20,568 nt of DNA from DASVHS01 sp036390755. Lineage in GTDB: Bacteria; Acidobacteriota; Thermoanaerobaculia; Gp7-AA8. The notes under the pieces were generated by a model. It was not told the origin of the DNA and did not search any database. It worked only from the letters and a program-made list of their open reading frames with translations. Shown one piece after another: positions 1 through 6,876 of this stretch. Where the stretch lies: the NCBI GenBank assembly GCA_036390755.1, contig DASWBH010000011.1, forward strand, positions 1 through 20,568, in the 5' to 3' direction. A program made the position numbers and the translations under genes. Each line of letters starts with the position of its first letter. Positions within the stretch are counted from its first letter, which is position 1.

Positions 1-465
1 GCCGGCGGTCCGTTTCCGCGGCAGTCGTTCTGCCCGGTGTGCCATAGCGAGCTGGGGCTCACGCACGACATGCAGCACTCCACGCGATTTCAGTATTGGA
101 GCTGCGCCGCCGGTCATGGTCGCTTCATGAGCTTCATCGATTTCATGCGCGAGAAGGACTTCATCCGTCCGCTGACGCCGCAACAAGTGGCGGAGCTGCG
201 GAAGATCGTCGACGTCATCCACTGCTCGAACTGCGGCGCGCCGGTCAATCTCGCGACCGAGAGCGTGTGCTCGCATTGCGGATCGCCGCTGTCGATGATC
301 GACACGGGCAGACTGGCAGACGTGACAGGCGTTGTGCCCCCGGCGGCGAGCGGTCCGCCCAGCGACGCGGTCGCGGCGCTTCTCCGTCAGTCGTCCGCCG
401 CCCCGCGGCCCACTCTCATCGACCTCGGCCTCGAGCTGCTGGGCCGCTTGCTGCGAACGTCCTGA
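1..465 (+). CDS. Zinc-ribbon protein, 5' end cut off by the window
   Basis: The frame is open from base 1 to TGA at 463-465, leaving 154 visible residues, so the true start lies upstream. Two zinc-binding units can be seen. The first is CPVC at visible residues 11-14, paired with a later cysteine and GH (WSCAAGHG). The second is CSNCG followed about 14 residues on by CSHCG. Between them is a charged helical stretch with no membrane segment. The tail is rich in Ala, Pro and Leu. The paired CxxC pattern supports metal binding only; it does not identify a substrate, and I do not recognise the family. The GTG at 37 lies inside the first zinc knuckle and is not a sensible start. The gene converges on the receiver gene, whose stop is 41 bases away. 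Confidence 0.7.
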   Translation, partial: AGGPFPRQSFCPVCHSELGLTHDMQHSTRFQYWSCAAGHGRFMSFIDFMREKDFIRPLTPQQVAELRKIVDVIHCSNCGAPVNLATESVCSHCGSPLSMIDTGRLADVTGVVPPAASGPPSDAVAALLRQSSAAPRPTLIDLGLELLGRLLRTS

Positions 466-506
466 TCGGAACCTTTACAATGGCCGCCGCCCCACAGGCA
501 GATCGG

Positions 507-875
507 CTAATGATGATCGTCTACGCAGTCGGACACGATGCCGAGAAGCGTCGGGATGTCGAATGGCTTCCGGAGAACGTGACAGACCTCGTTGAGTTTC
601 TGGCTCTCCGCCATTCCTGCGAACGCCGTCACGATCACGGTGTGCCGCAGCATCTCTGATCGCGTTCCGCTCAGGAATTTGATGACGCCGAATCCGTCGA
701 CCCGCGGCATCATCAGGTCGAGGATCAGGCCGTCGAATTCGCGCTCGCCGAGCTTGTCGAGCGCATCCTGACCATCGACCGCGCATTCCACTTCGTACCC
801 ATTGCGGCTCAGAATACGGCTCAAAAGCGTGCGAATCGGCTCCTCGTCATCAACGACAAGCAATCGCCTCGGCAT
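507..875 (-). CDS. Stand-alone receiver-domain response regulator (CheY-like)
   Basis: This 122-residue protein is almost entirely one phosphoacceptor receiver domain. The acidic pair is D9-D10, the phosphorylated aspartate is D53 in the LDLMMP motif, the switch threonine is T83 (VTA), and the conserved lysine is K103 followed by proline (RKPF). There is no output domain, so it should act by binding a partner protein or as a phosphorelay intermediate in the cytoplasm. The ATG at 873-875 is preceded by a purine-rich GGAAGAAAGAG. No histidine kinase is adjacent; the nearest one (6877-7992) already has its own LytTR partner. The orphan kinase that feeds this receiver cannot be named from the window. 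Confidence 0.9.
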   Translation of the reverse strand: MPRRLLVVDDEEPIRTLLSRILSRNGYEVECAVDGQDALDKLGEREFDGLILDLMMPRVDGFGVIKFLSGTRSEMLRHTVIVTAFAGMAESQKLNEVCHVLRKPFDIPTLLGIVSDCVDDHH

Positions 876-950
876 TGCTCTTTCTTCCGACGCAAAAGTC
901 TATGCAGGGCAATGTCATTTACCTAATTTGGTTGATGACCGCGCGCGCCA

Positions 951-1396
951 CTATTCGCCGTCGCGATGATCCACAACGTGCGTCACAAACGTGACCTTTG
1001 TTCTACCCGCATGTCCTGTGATTTCCCAACAGCCGGCGGTGGGGAAAATGATGTACGCCGGCACGAATCCCGGTTGGCCGTTGTCCGCGCTGATACGAGC
1101 GCAGCGGAGGCGCAGATCCGTCCAGTCTTCTGCCGCTGATCGATAGCTTTCCTTTCACCTTCCGGCACCAGGCGACTTTCCAAACCATAAGAACCATCGG
1201 ACAGGACGTACCCCGCACCGCCGCGGCGAAATTCAATTTCCGGCTCGACCGTCACGAGTAAACCGTCGGAGCCGAAATTGCCGGGACATTCATAAGTCCC
1301 GTGAACGTCACCGGTCGGTTTTGTGGTCGGACACGCAGCTCGAGCAAAGTAAGGATCGAGAAGCATGAGGACGACGAGCGCTTGCAGCCTCACCAT
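951..1396 (-). pseudogene. Secreted hypothetical protein gene broken by two frameshifts
   Basis: ATG at 1394-1396 opens a frame with a signal peptide (MVRLQALVVLMLLDPYFARA) and a region ending GAGYVLSDGSYG. The plausible continuation (WKVAWCRKVKGKLSISGRRL, then DGSAPPLR) lies in a second frame. The C-terminus (DNGQPGFVPAYIIFPTAGCW, then EITGHAG...TFVTHVV) lies in a third, ending at TAG 951-953. Both switches are +1, near 1187-1191 and 1090-1096. Read across frames, the segments resemble a conserved secreted domain recalled from memory with motifs like GRRLDG.APPL and FPT.GCWE.TG. The single open frame 983-1396 therefore probably has a false C-terminus. Sequencing or assembly error is the alternative to true decay. 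Function is unknown. Confidence 0.65.
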
Positions 1397-1484
1397 TGCG
1401 CAATCCTACGTCAGCCAAAGCCGCTTTCCTCGCAATAGTCAGGGCGCGCGGCGTCGGCCATTACTTTCGCCGCAATAGAGGAGC

Positions 1485-1838
1485 CTACGCCACGCGGTAG
1501 CGCGATCGACGCCAGGCGATTCGGAGCAACTTCCACAATAGGCGTTCCAGGATGACCACGCCGGCCACAGTGGCCAAAGCAACCGCAAGCAGGAACCATC
1601 TCAAGTGGCGCGCCACTTGAAGGTACGGAGGCAACTCGTTGTACGACGTCCATTCCTCAGCTATTTTTCCATTGACGATGCGCCAGATTGTGATGCCGCG
1701 AAGTGTGACTTTTGTCCCGGTTGGTGGAAGACCGACTCCAGCGCCTGTGTGCGTTCCGCTGAAGGTCCAGACGACAGAGACGAAGTCGCCCTGGGCAACC
1801 AGGAGGTTGATCGCCATCTTGAGGTCTGGGAAGCGCGT
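1485..1838 (-). pseudogene. SnoaL-like (NTF2-fold) gene fragment lacking its N-terminal half
   Basis: The frame starts immediately after the stop codon of the DUF4440-like gene. It reads TRFPDLKMAINLL, then WTFSGTHTG, a GLPPTGTKV-like stretch and GKIAEEWTSYNEL. That is the C-terminal half of a SnoaL-like/ester-cyclase domain, whose usual length is about 130 residues. The first half of the domain is missing. A C-terminal hydrophobic segment (FLLAVALATVAGVVILERLL) followed by basic residues suggests a membrane anchor. The first ATG (1815-1817) falls inside the domain and has no good ribosome-binding site, so translation could occur only by re-initiation 21 bases after the upstream TAA. I read it as a remnant left by a deletion. 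A genuine truncated gene expressed by coupling is less likely. Confidence 0.6.
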
Positions 1839-2294
1839 TTACGGTGAAATTCGTGTTGCTTGCGTGGAGACGAGTTGCCATCGACCCTGCCGCGTGACAT
1901 ACACGCGTGTAACGCGAAAGTCACCCCCAATATCCTCGCCGTTACGAATGATTCTCGAACGTTCATGGGAAAGAACGAGCGCCGTGTGGCCGTACAGGTG
2001 AACGGTCCTTTCCAATATCTCCACGGGCCGAAATTGCAGCTGCCCTGCTTGAAGCTCGCTGATCTGATCCTTCTTCGTTCGAAGCGCACCCTCGGCGGTG
2101 ACAAGGGTGTAGTCATCGGCGTAGATGGCTGACAACGTGCGGACATCACCGGTCGTCCTCGACCGAATGCGAGCATCATCAGTGGACAAGACTTCTGAAC
2201 GTAGCTCGTCACCAGAACTCGGCACGGAAGCGCAACGTCCTTCCAGCAACACGGTTGTAAATGCCAGAAGAACCGCGTAGAGGCGATGTCTCAT
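1839..2294 (-). CDS. Secreted DUF4440/SnoaL-like protein (NTF2 fold)
   Basis: The 151-residue protein starts at ATG 2292-2294 with a hydrophobic leader (LYAVLLAFTTVLLEG) and a Cys at 21 that does not fit a strict lipobox. The mature part has the DUF4440/NTF2-like pattern: an N-terminal helix, LSAIYADDYTLVTAEG, a RTKKDQISEL helix, then beta strands ending RVTRVYVTRQGRWQLVSTQA. Members of this superfamily bind small ligands or are enzymes of varied activity; no catalytic assignment is possible here. It appears complete, because the RWQLVSTQATR ending is typical of the family. Its stop codon abuts the SnoaL fragment in the same frame. The Shine-Dalgarno is weak (CCGGA). Confidence 0.75.
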   Translation of the reverse strand: MRHRLYAVLLAFTTVLLEGRCASVPSSGDELRSEVLSTDDARIRSRTTGDVRTLSAIYADDYTLVTAEGALRTKKDQISELQAGQLQFRPVEILERTVHLYGHTALVLSHERSRIIRNGEDIGGDFRVTRVYVTRQGRWQLVSTQATRISP

Positions 2295-2433
2295 CGTCAG
2301 TCCGGAGCGCGCCCGAAAGGGTCAACGCCGAGGCCTCCTCCCAAGGTGATCGTACGGATTTTGTGCACTGCAAGAAAAGACGCTCTTCCGTCGGCCTAAC
2401 TCGCAATTATCCCGCACTCCGTTACACTGCGCC

Positions 2434-2486
2434 GGTAGATGCAAATCTGCGCGGGTAGATATCTACATCTATGAATGGATATCTAC
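2434..2486. repeat. Cluster of GTAGAT motifs with a perfect 12-bp palindrome
   Basis: GTAGATATCTAC at 2455-2466 is a perfect 12-base palindrome. Related elements flank it: GGTAGAT at 2434-2440 and GGATATCTAC at 2477-2486. The stretch is AT-rich compared with its surroundings. It lies between the upstream side of the DUF4440-like gene and the end of the 2483-2635 remnant, overlapping the remnant's stop codon. It could be an operator or simply part of a decayed region. Confidence 0.45.
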
Positions 2487-2635
2487 TCCAGCTCGAGCCA
2501 GCTGGCAACCCGGTCCTCCAGATTGAGCCGGCGAACGGCTTCGCGCAGCGCCCACAACTTCCGACCGCGATTCCACGTTGCGCCTGCTTCTTTGATTCGC
2601 TCGCGCAACGCGTCTTCTTCGTAGCCGATCTTCAC
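2483..2635 (-). pseudogene. Remnant of a small conserved protein gene (C-terminal part)
   Basis: From GTG 2633-2635 to TAG 2483-2485 the minus strand reads VKIGYEEDALRERIKEAGAT, then WNRGRKLWALREAVRRLNLE and DRV. From memory this matches the C-terminal part of a short bacterial protein family with the pattern 'V.V.Y.E..LR..VK.AGG.W...R.VW.L......LGL.DR', usually about 75-85 residues long. The start of the family protein is missing: the upstream frame stays open but runs straight into the hairpin at 2651-2689 and the end of the permease gene. No ribosome-binding site precedes the GTG. It is either a truncated remnant or a very short gene of unknown function. Confidence 0.5.
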
Positions 2636-2650
2636 GATGTCAAATCGCGG

Positions 2651-2689
2651 CCGGAGTTCGGCGGGCTGGAGCCCGCCGCTCCACTCCGG
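2651..2689. repeat. Long two-part hairpin after the first exporter operon
   Basis: On the plus strand CGGCGGGCT (2659-2667), GG, AGCCCGCCG (2670-2678) form a perfect 9-bp inner stem. CCGGAGT (2651-2657) and ACTCCGG (2683-2689) form a perfect 7-bp outer stem. The hairpin starts 2 bases after the permease TAA. With no T-run on either side it is not a classical intrinsic terminator. It may act as an mRNA 3'-end stabiliser or be a dispersed GCGGGCT-type repeat. Confidence 0.6.
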
Positions 2690-2690
2690 A

Positions 2691-3905
2691 TTACTCGTAG
2701 CGCAGTGCTTGAATCGGGTTCAGCGCCGCGGCTTTGCGCGCGGGGTAGTAGCCGAAGAACACGCCCACCGCGCCGGAGAAGCCGATCGCGACGACCATGA
2801 TGATCGGCGAGATCACCGTCTCCCATCCCGTGAAGTGGCCGAGGAGTTTCGCGCCGGCGACGCCAACCGCGAGACCGACGAGCCCGCCCAACACGCCCAT
2901 CACGATGCTCTCCACGAGGAACTGCGTCAGCACGTCCGCTCCGCGCGCGCCGATGGCCATGCGAATGCCGATCTCTCGCGTCCGCTCGGTCACCGAGACG
3001 AGCATGATGTTCATGATGCCGATGCCGCCGACGAGCAGCGAGATCGACGCGATCGCTGCAAGCAGCAGCGTCATCACCTGCGTCGAGCTCTCCGCGGCCG
3101 CGGCCAGATCGGCCTGATTCTTCACCGTGAAGTCGTCGGCCCCGTCGCCGAGATTGTGCGCCTCGTGCAGGATCGTCGTGACTTCGCTCTGCGCCGCCGG
3201 GATGTCCTGCTCGTTCGCCGTGCTGGCGAGGATCTGCGGGATGAACGTCCGGCCCGACAGCGTCGTCGACACTGTGGTGTACGGCATCAGCACGACGTCG
3301 TCGGAGTCATTGCCGCTCGCGCTCTGGCCTTTCGGGGTGAGCACGCCCATGACTTTGTACACGGAGTTGCGGATCTGGATCTCGCCGCCCACCGGGTCCT
3401 GACCCGGGAAAAGATTCTGCGCGACGGTGTTGCCGAGGACGACGACTTTGCGCGTGGATTTGACGTCGTCGGCGCTGAAGAAATCGCCCGACGCAGTCTG
3501 CCAGTCGCGGATCGTCTGGTAATCGGTGTCGACGCCGTTGATCGTGGTTCGCCAGTTGCCGGCCGGACCGATTACGGCAGTGCGGCTGACGATGACCGGC
3601 GAGACCGCCGACACGTACTGCGACTCGCTGCGGATCTTGTCGACGTCCTTCAGACTGAGGTTCGGGAACGCCTGCGCGCCCTGGCTCACGCCGCCCTGCT
3701 GCGCGGCGCCCGGCGTGACCACGATCATGTTCGTGCCGAGGTTGTTGATCTGTTCGTGGATGCGCGTGCGGGCGCCGTAGCCGACGGCGACCATCACGAT
3801 CACCGCCGCCACGCCGATGATGATGCCCAGCATCGTCAGCGCCGCGCGCAGCTTGTTCTTCTGGATGCTCTGCGTGGCGACCTTCACGAGTGTTTTCGTT
3901 TTCAT
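2691..3905 (-). CDS. MacB-like ABC transporter permease (FtsX-type), exporter system 1
   Basis: The 404-residue protein has the MacB permease layout. A transmembrane helix lies at about 17-42 (LTMLGIIIGVAAVIVMVAVG) and is followed by a large periplasmic MacB-PCD domain that opens with LGTNMIVVTPG. Three C-terminal helices carry the FtsX signature (LLVGGIGIMNIMLVSVTERT, then REIGIRMAIGA). The end is NPIQALRYE, as in the family. Unlike E. coli MacB, no ATPase domain is fused; that domain is the upstream gene. The ATG at 3903-3905 overlaps the ATPase stop by 4 bases, so the two are translationally coupled. Such mechanotransmission pumps push substrate from the periplasm through an outer-membrane channel, and no TolC-like gene is in the window. 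Substrate unknown. Confidence 0.92.
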   Translation of the reverse strand: MKTKTLVKVATQSIQKNKLRAALTMLGIIIGVAAVIVMVAVGYGARTRIHEQINNLGTNMIVVTPGAAQQGGVSQGAQAFPNLSLKDVDKIRSESQYVSAVSPVIVSRTAVIGPAGNWRTTINGVDTDYQTIRDWQTASGDFFSADDVKSTRKVVVLGNTVAQNLFPGQDPVGGEIQIRNSVYKVMGVLTPKGQSASGNDSDDVVLMPYTTVSTTLSGRTFIPQILASTANEQDIPAAQSEVTTILHEAHNLGDGADDFTVKNQADLAAAAESSTQVMTLLLAAIASISLLVGGIGIMNIMLVSVTERTREIGIRMAIGARGADVLTQFLVESIVMGVLGGLVGLAVGVAGAKLLGHFTGWETVISPIIMVVAIGFSGAVGVFFGYYPARKAAALNPIQALRYE

Positions 3906-4645
3906 GCGACCTCCTTCTCCTCGAAGTGCTCGAGGTCGAATGCGGCCGAGCGCCGGTTCTTCACCGGCTCGTCGCTGCGGATGCGTCCGTCGCGCACTTC
4001 CACGATCCGCTTCGCATAGACGGCGATGTCCGGCTCATGCGTGACGAGAACGACGGTGATGCCCTGCTCGTTCAGCTCCTGGAAGAGCGCCATCACTTCC
4101 GTCGACGTACGCGTGTCGAGGTTGCCGGTCGGCTCATCGGCGAGGATGATCGCCGGCTCGGTGACGAGCGCGCGGGCGATGGCGACGCGCTGCTGCTGGC
4201 CGCCCGACAGTTCGCTCGGCTCGTGATCGAGGCGATCTGCGAGGCCGACGCGCTCGAGTGCGGCCACGGCCAGCGCGCGAGTGTCGCGTTTCCGGCCGCT
4301 GCGGTCGTACAGCATCGGCAGCTCGACGTTCTCCACCGCGCTCGTGCGCGGCAGAAGATTGAATCCCTGGAAGACGAATCCGATCTTCTGATTGCGGATC
4401 GCCGCGAGCTCGTTCTTGTCGAGCTCCTCGACCCGGACGCCGTCGAGCTCATACGAGCCGGACGTCGGCGTGTCGAGACAGCCGAGGAGGTTCATGAGCG
4501 TCGACTTGCCGGAGCCGGAGGTGCCCATGATCGCGATGAACTCGCCCTTGACGACGCCGAGGTCGATGCCGCGAAGTGCGTGCACCTCGTTCGTGCCGCT
4601 GACGTAGGTCTTCACGAGCTTGTCGGTGCGAATCACGTCCGTCAT
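3902..4645 (-). CDS. ABC transporter ATPase (MacB/LolD type), exporter system 1
   Basis: This is a 247-residue complete nucleotide-binding domain. Walker A is GTSGSGKST at 41-49, the Q-loop is near Q93, the signature LSGGQ is at 146-150, Walker B ILADE is at about 167-171, the D-loop is NLD at 175-177, and the switch histidine is H203 (VTHEPD). The PTSGSYELDG and FNLLPR stretches are typical of the LolD/MacB subfamily. It should energise the permease encoded by the next gene. ATG 4643-4645 shares one base with the adaptor's TGA (TGATG), and its own stop overlaps the permease start, so adaptor, ATPase and permease form one coupled unit. Confidence 0.95.
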   Translation of the reverse strand: MTDVIRTDKLVKTYVSGTNEVHALRGIDLGVVKGEFIAIMGTSGSGKSTLMNLLGCLDTPTSGSYELDGVRVEELDKNELAAIRNQKIGFVFQGFNLLPRTSAVENVELPMLYDRSGRKRDTRALAVAALERVGLADRLDHEPSELSGGQQQRVAIARALVTEPAIILADEPTGNLDTRTSTEVMALFQELNEQGITVVLVTHEPDIAVYAKRIVEVRDGRIRSDEPVKNRRSAAFDLEHFEEKEVA

Positions 4646-5934
4646 CAGAATCCTCCTCGGGCGCCGCGCTGCTGCTGCGAGCCGCTCTGGAACGGGGTCG
4701 CGCTCGTCGACGTCGATGCAGTCTGCGCCGCCGTCATCGTGCCGGTGATGACCTTCATGCCTTCGGTGATGTTCTTGCCGGAGATCTCGGTCACCGTACC
4801 GTCGGTGATTCCGGTGCGTACCCGCGCCACTGCGAGCTTGCCGCTGCCGTCGACGTAGAAGAGCGTGCCGAAGTTCGGGCGCGTACCGCTGGTGCGGCTC
4901 CGTGTGCCCTTCGTCTGCGAGCCTGCTGCGCTCTGCGGTCCTGCGCTGGATGTTCCTGCGCTCTGCGCTCCGCCCACCGCGCTCTGATTCTGAGCCGCCT
5001 TCAGCGCCGCGAGCTGTGCGTCAGTCGGTTTGTACCGGAGCGCGGAGTTCGACACCTTGAGAATGTTCTGCGCACCGTTCGTGAGGAAGTTCACGCGCGC
5101 GGTCATGCCCGGCAGCAACTTGCCGGCGCTGTTGTCGACCGCGACGACCACCGTGTAGTTCACGACGTTGTCGACCGTGGTCGACTGCAGGCGCACCTGC
5201 TTGACGGTGCCCTTGAACGTCTGTCCCTGCAGCGCCTGGACCGTGAACTCGACGGGCTGACCTTCCTTGATCTGGGCGATGTCGCTCTCGCCGACCTGCG
5301 CGAGGATCTGCATCTGCGAGAGATCGTTGGCGATGAGGAACAGCTGCGGCGCCGAGAGGCTCGCCGCGACGGTCTGTCCCTGCTGCACGTTCCGCTCGAC
5401 GACCACGCCGTCGATCGGCGAGTAGATGTTGGTGTAGGCGAGGTTCTGCTTCGCGCGATCCAGCGCCACTTCCGCGCTCTTCACGCTCGCCTGCGCCACC
5501 TCGGAGGTCGACTGCGTCTGCTCGAACGCGCTGCGCGCGACGAGGCCGTCGTTGGTCAGCTCGCGATTGCGCGCGTAGTCACGCGACGCCTGCAGCGCCT
5601 CGGCCCGAGCCTTCTCGAGATTCGCCTGCGCGTCGGTGACGGCCTGCAGCGCCAGCGTCGGATCGATGCGCGCGAGAAGTTGTCCCTTCTTCACGTGATC
5701 GTTGAAATCGGCGAGCAGCTGCGAGACCTGACCCGACACCTGCGTGCCGAGGCTGACCGTCGTGACGGCGTTGAGCGTTCCCGTCGCCGAAACGGTCGAC
5801 TGGACGTTGCCGCGCTCGACCGTCGCGAAACGGTACGACGGCGTCTCCTTCGCGAAGGCCACTTTGTGGACGAGCACGCCGATCACCGCGAGGATGACGA
5901 CGAGGCCGATGGCGATGTACTTGTTCCTTGTCAT
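4645..5934 (-). CDS. MacA-like periplasmic adaptor (membrane fusion protein), exporter system 1
   Basis: The 429-residue protein has an N-terminal membrane anchor (IAIGLVVILAVIGVLVHKVAF). This is followed by a lipoyl half-motif (GTLNAVTTVSLGTQVSGQVS), an alpha-helical hairpin (about residues 95-170, rich in Ala, Gln, Glu and Lys), the second lipoyl half (YSPIDGVVVERNVQQGQTV), and beta-barrel and membrane-proximal domains. That order is the HlyD/MacA family pattern. A low-complexity Ala/Gln/Ser/Gly linker at about 313-350 splits the C-terminal part, and the tail is Gln/Gly-rich (SQQQRGARGGF). It would bridge the inner-membrane ABC pump to an outer-membrane channel. The start ATG 5932-5934 overlaps the stop of a small upstream gene by 4 bases (ATGA). 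Confidence 0.93.
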   Translation of the reverse strand: MTRNKYIAIGLVVILAVIGVLVHKVAFAKETPSYRFATVERGNVQSTVSATGTLNAVTTVSLGTQVSGQVSQLLADFNDHVKKGQLLARIDPTLALQAVTDAQANLEKARAEALQASRDYARNRELTNDGLVARSAFEQTQSTSEVAQASVKSAEVALDRAKQNLAYTNIYSPIDGVVVERNVQQGQTVAASLSAPQLFLIANDLSQMQILAQVGESDIAQIKEGQPVEFTVQALQGQTFKGTVKQVRLQSTTVDNVVNYTVVVAVDNSAGKLLPGMTARVNFLTNGAQNILKVSNSALRYKPTDAQLAALKAAQNQSAVGGAQSAGTSSAGPQSAAGSQTKGTRSRTSGTRPNFGTLFYVDGSGKLAVARVRTGITDGTVTEISGKNITEGMKVITGTMTAAQTASTSTSATPFQSGSQQQRGARGGF

Positions 5935-6134
5935 GAGTTGTTCTCCTCAAACCCGTTTGTCTGTTGATCGCGCGCGACGGCCATCAACTCCAGGACGTAC
6001 TCGCGCGACCCGTACGGCAGGCGGTCCCAGATGGCCCCGTAGTCGTCGCCGACGAAAAGGCCACGGTCGACTCCGGCAAGAACCGAAGCGCAGACCGCCA
6101 GGGTCTCTGCATTCAATTCGATCATCTGTCTCAT
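5931..6134 (-). CDS. Small hypothetical protein coupled to the MacA-like gene
   Basis: From ATG 6132-6134 this encodes 67 residues, beginning MRQMIELNAETLAVCASVLA and ending RDQQTNGFEENNS. It is mildly acidic, with no signal peptide or membrane helix. A second ATG three codons in (6123-6125) is an equally possible start. A GTG at 6207-6209 would add 25 unlikely Cys/Arg-rich residues, so I rejected it. The stop overlaps the adaptor's ATG (ATGA), indicating translational coupling and favouring a real gene. I do not recognise the family. Position suggests a regulatory or accessory role for the exporter, which is inference only. Confidence 0.6.
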   Translation of the reverse strand: MRQMIELNAETLAVCASVLAGVDRGLFVGDDYGAIWDRLPYGSREYVLELMAVARDQQTNGFEENNS

Positions 6135-6229
6135 GGCTCTGTTAACGCGGCTGCGATGGCGTAAGTTTCTGCAAAAACATGAGTTGCACGCGAGAGGCAC
6201 GAACGGCACGCGGCTGTCATGAGCGTCCC

Positions 6230-6282
6230 GTCATTCCGAGCGGCAGCGAGGAATCTGGGCGGGGGAAGGCGCTCGGGATGAC
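6230..6282. repeat. Dispersed GTCATTCCGAG palindromic repeat, short copy
   Basis: The copy opens with GTCATTCCGAGC (6230-6241) and closes with GCTCGGGATGAC (6271-6282), which are inverted complements with one mismatch. GCGAGGAATCTGGGCG lies inside. The same ends and the same GAGGAATC core occur in the longer copy at 16259-16348. It sits immediately beyond the T-run of the terminator of the Spy-like gene. It resembles REP/REPIN-type non-coding repeats. Confidence 0.75.
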
Positions 6283-6311
6283 AAAAAAGGCCGCCGGAGG
6301 ATCCGGCGGCC
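6283..6311 (-). terminator. Rho-independent terminator of the Spy-like gene
   Basis: On the minus strand a perfect 10-bp GC-rich stem (GGCCGCCGGA, three-base loop, TCCGGCGGCC; 6289-6311) is followed directly by six T residues (6288-6283). It lies 28 bases past the stop codon of the gene at 6340-6774 and has the textbook form of an intrinsic terminator. Confidence 0.9.
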
Positions 6312-6339
6312 CAGGGACAGAGGAAGGTAAGGTGAAGCC

Positions 6340-6774
6340 TTACTGCTTCTCGTGCCGCGACTCGTGCTTGGCCTTCATGGCGTCAAGCTGAGCCTGCTGC
6401 TCCGGGGTGAGGATGGTGCGGATCTTCGCGCGCTCGGCGTCGCGAAGCTGCTTCATCTGCGCGTGCTGCGCTTCCATCGTGGGACGGAGCGCATCGAGCT
6501 TGGCCTGATCATTGGCCTGTTTGGCGGCATGGAAGTCCTGCATCGTCTGGCGGAAGTTCTGGAAGAACGCTGCGTTGTCGGTGCGGAACTGTTCGTGGAT
6601 CACCTTGACCTGCGCCTTCTGCGCGTCGCTCAGGTTGAGCTTCTGGGCGAGCTTCTCGCTCATGGCGCCTTCATGGCCGCCGTGGCCCTTCCAACCGTCG
6701 CCCCGCGGCGCGGCGAAGGCCAGCGTCGTTCCGAGCGCGAGCACTGCCGCTGCTGCCGTAATCATCTTCTTCAT
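6340..6774 (-). CDS. Periplasmic Spy/CpxP-like LTXXQ-motif protein
   Basis: The 144-residue protein has a clear signal peptide (MKKMITAAAAVLALGTTLAF, then AAP) and a mature part that is almost wholly helical and charged. Two LTXXQ-type motifs are present: LSDAQ at 48-52 and LTPEQQ at 122-127. Between them is a long Gln/Lys/Ala-rich helix (about 60-118). Members of the Spy/CpxP superfamily are periplasmic chaperones or stress sensors. The ATG at 6772-6774 is chosen because AAGGAG stands 7 bases upstream; the same frame is open much further upstream but only as antisense of the kinase gene. It is monocistronic, with its own terminator, and is divergent from the LytS-like kinase gene, so the roughly 100 bases between may hold promoters for both. 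Confidence 0.88.
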   Translation of the reverse strand: MKKMITAAAAVLALGTTLAFAAPRGDGWKGHGGHEGAMSEKLAQKLNLSDAQKAQVKVIHEQFRTDNAAFFQNFRQTMQDFHAAKQANDQAKLDALRPTMEAQHAQMKQLRDAERAKIRTILTPEQQAQLDAMKAKHESRHEKQ

Positions 6775-6876
6775 TCTTAGCTCCTTGGTTATTGCGGGCT
6801 TGATCGCCAGCTGCGTACACAGACGTTTTGCGGGTCGGTTCTGTTTCGCCTGTGCCACCAAGTGCACTCCCGTGTT

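Noticed and set aside
1411..1653. 80-codon minus-strand frame over the SnoaL fragment
   Set aside because: It overlaps the recognisable half-domain in another frame, with Gly/Pro/Ala-biased composition and no ribosome-binding site.
2261..2458. 65-codon plus-strand frame upstream of the DUF4440 gene
   Set aside because: It has no ribosome-binding site, no recognisable motif and an Arg/Ser-biased composition; I see no coding signal in this gap.
2637..4019. 460-codon plus-strand open frame
   Set aside because: It is the antisense shadow of the MacB-like permease, rich in Arg, His, Asp and Ala, with no domain; high GC makes such frames common.
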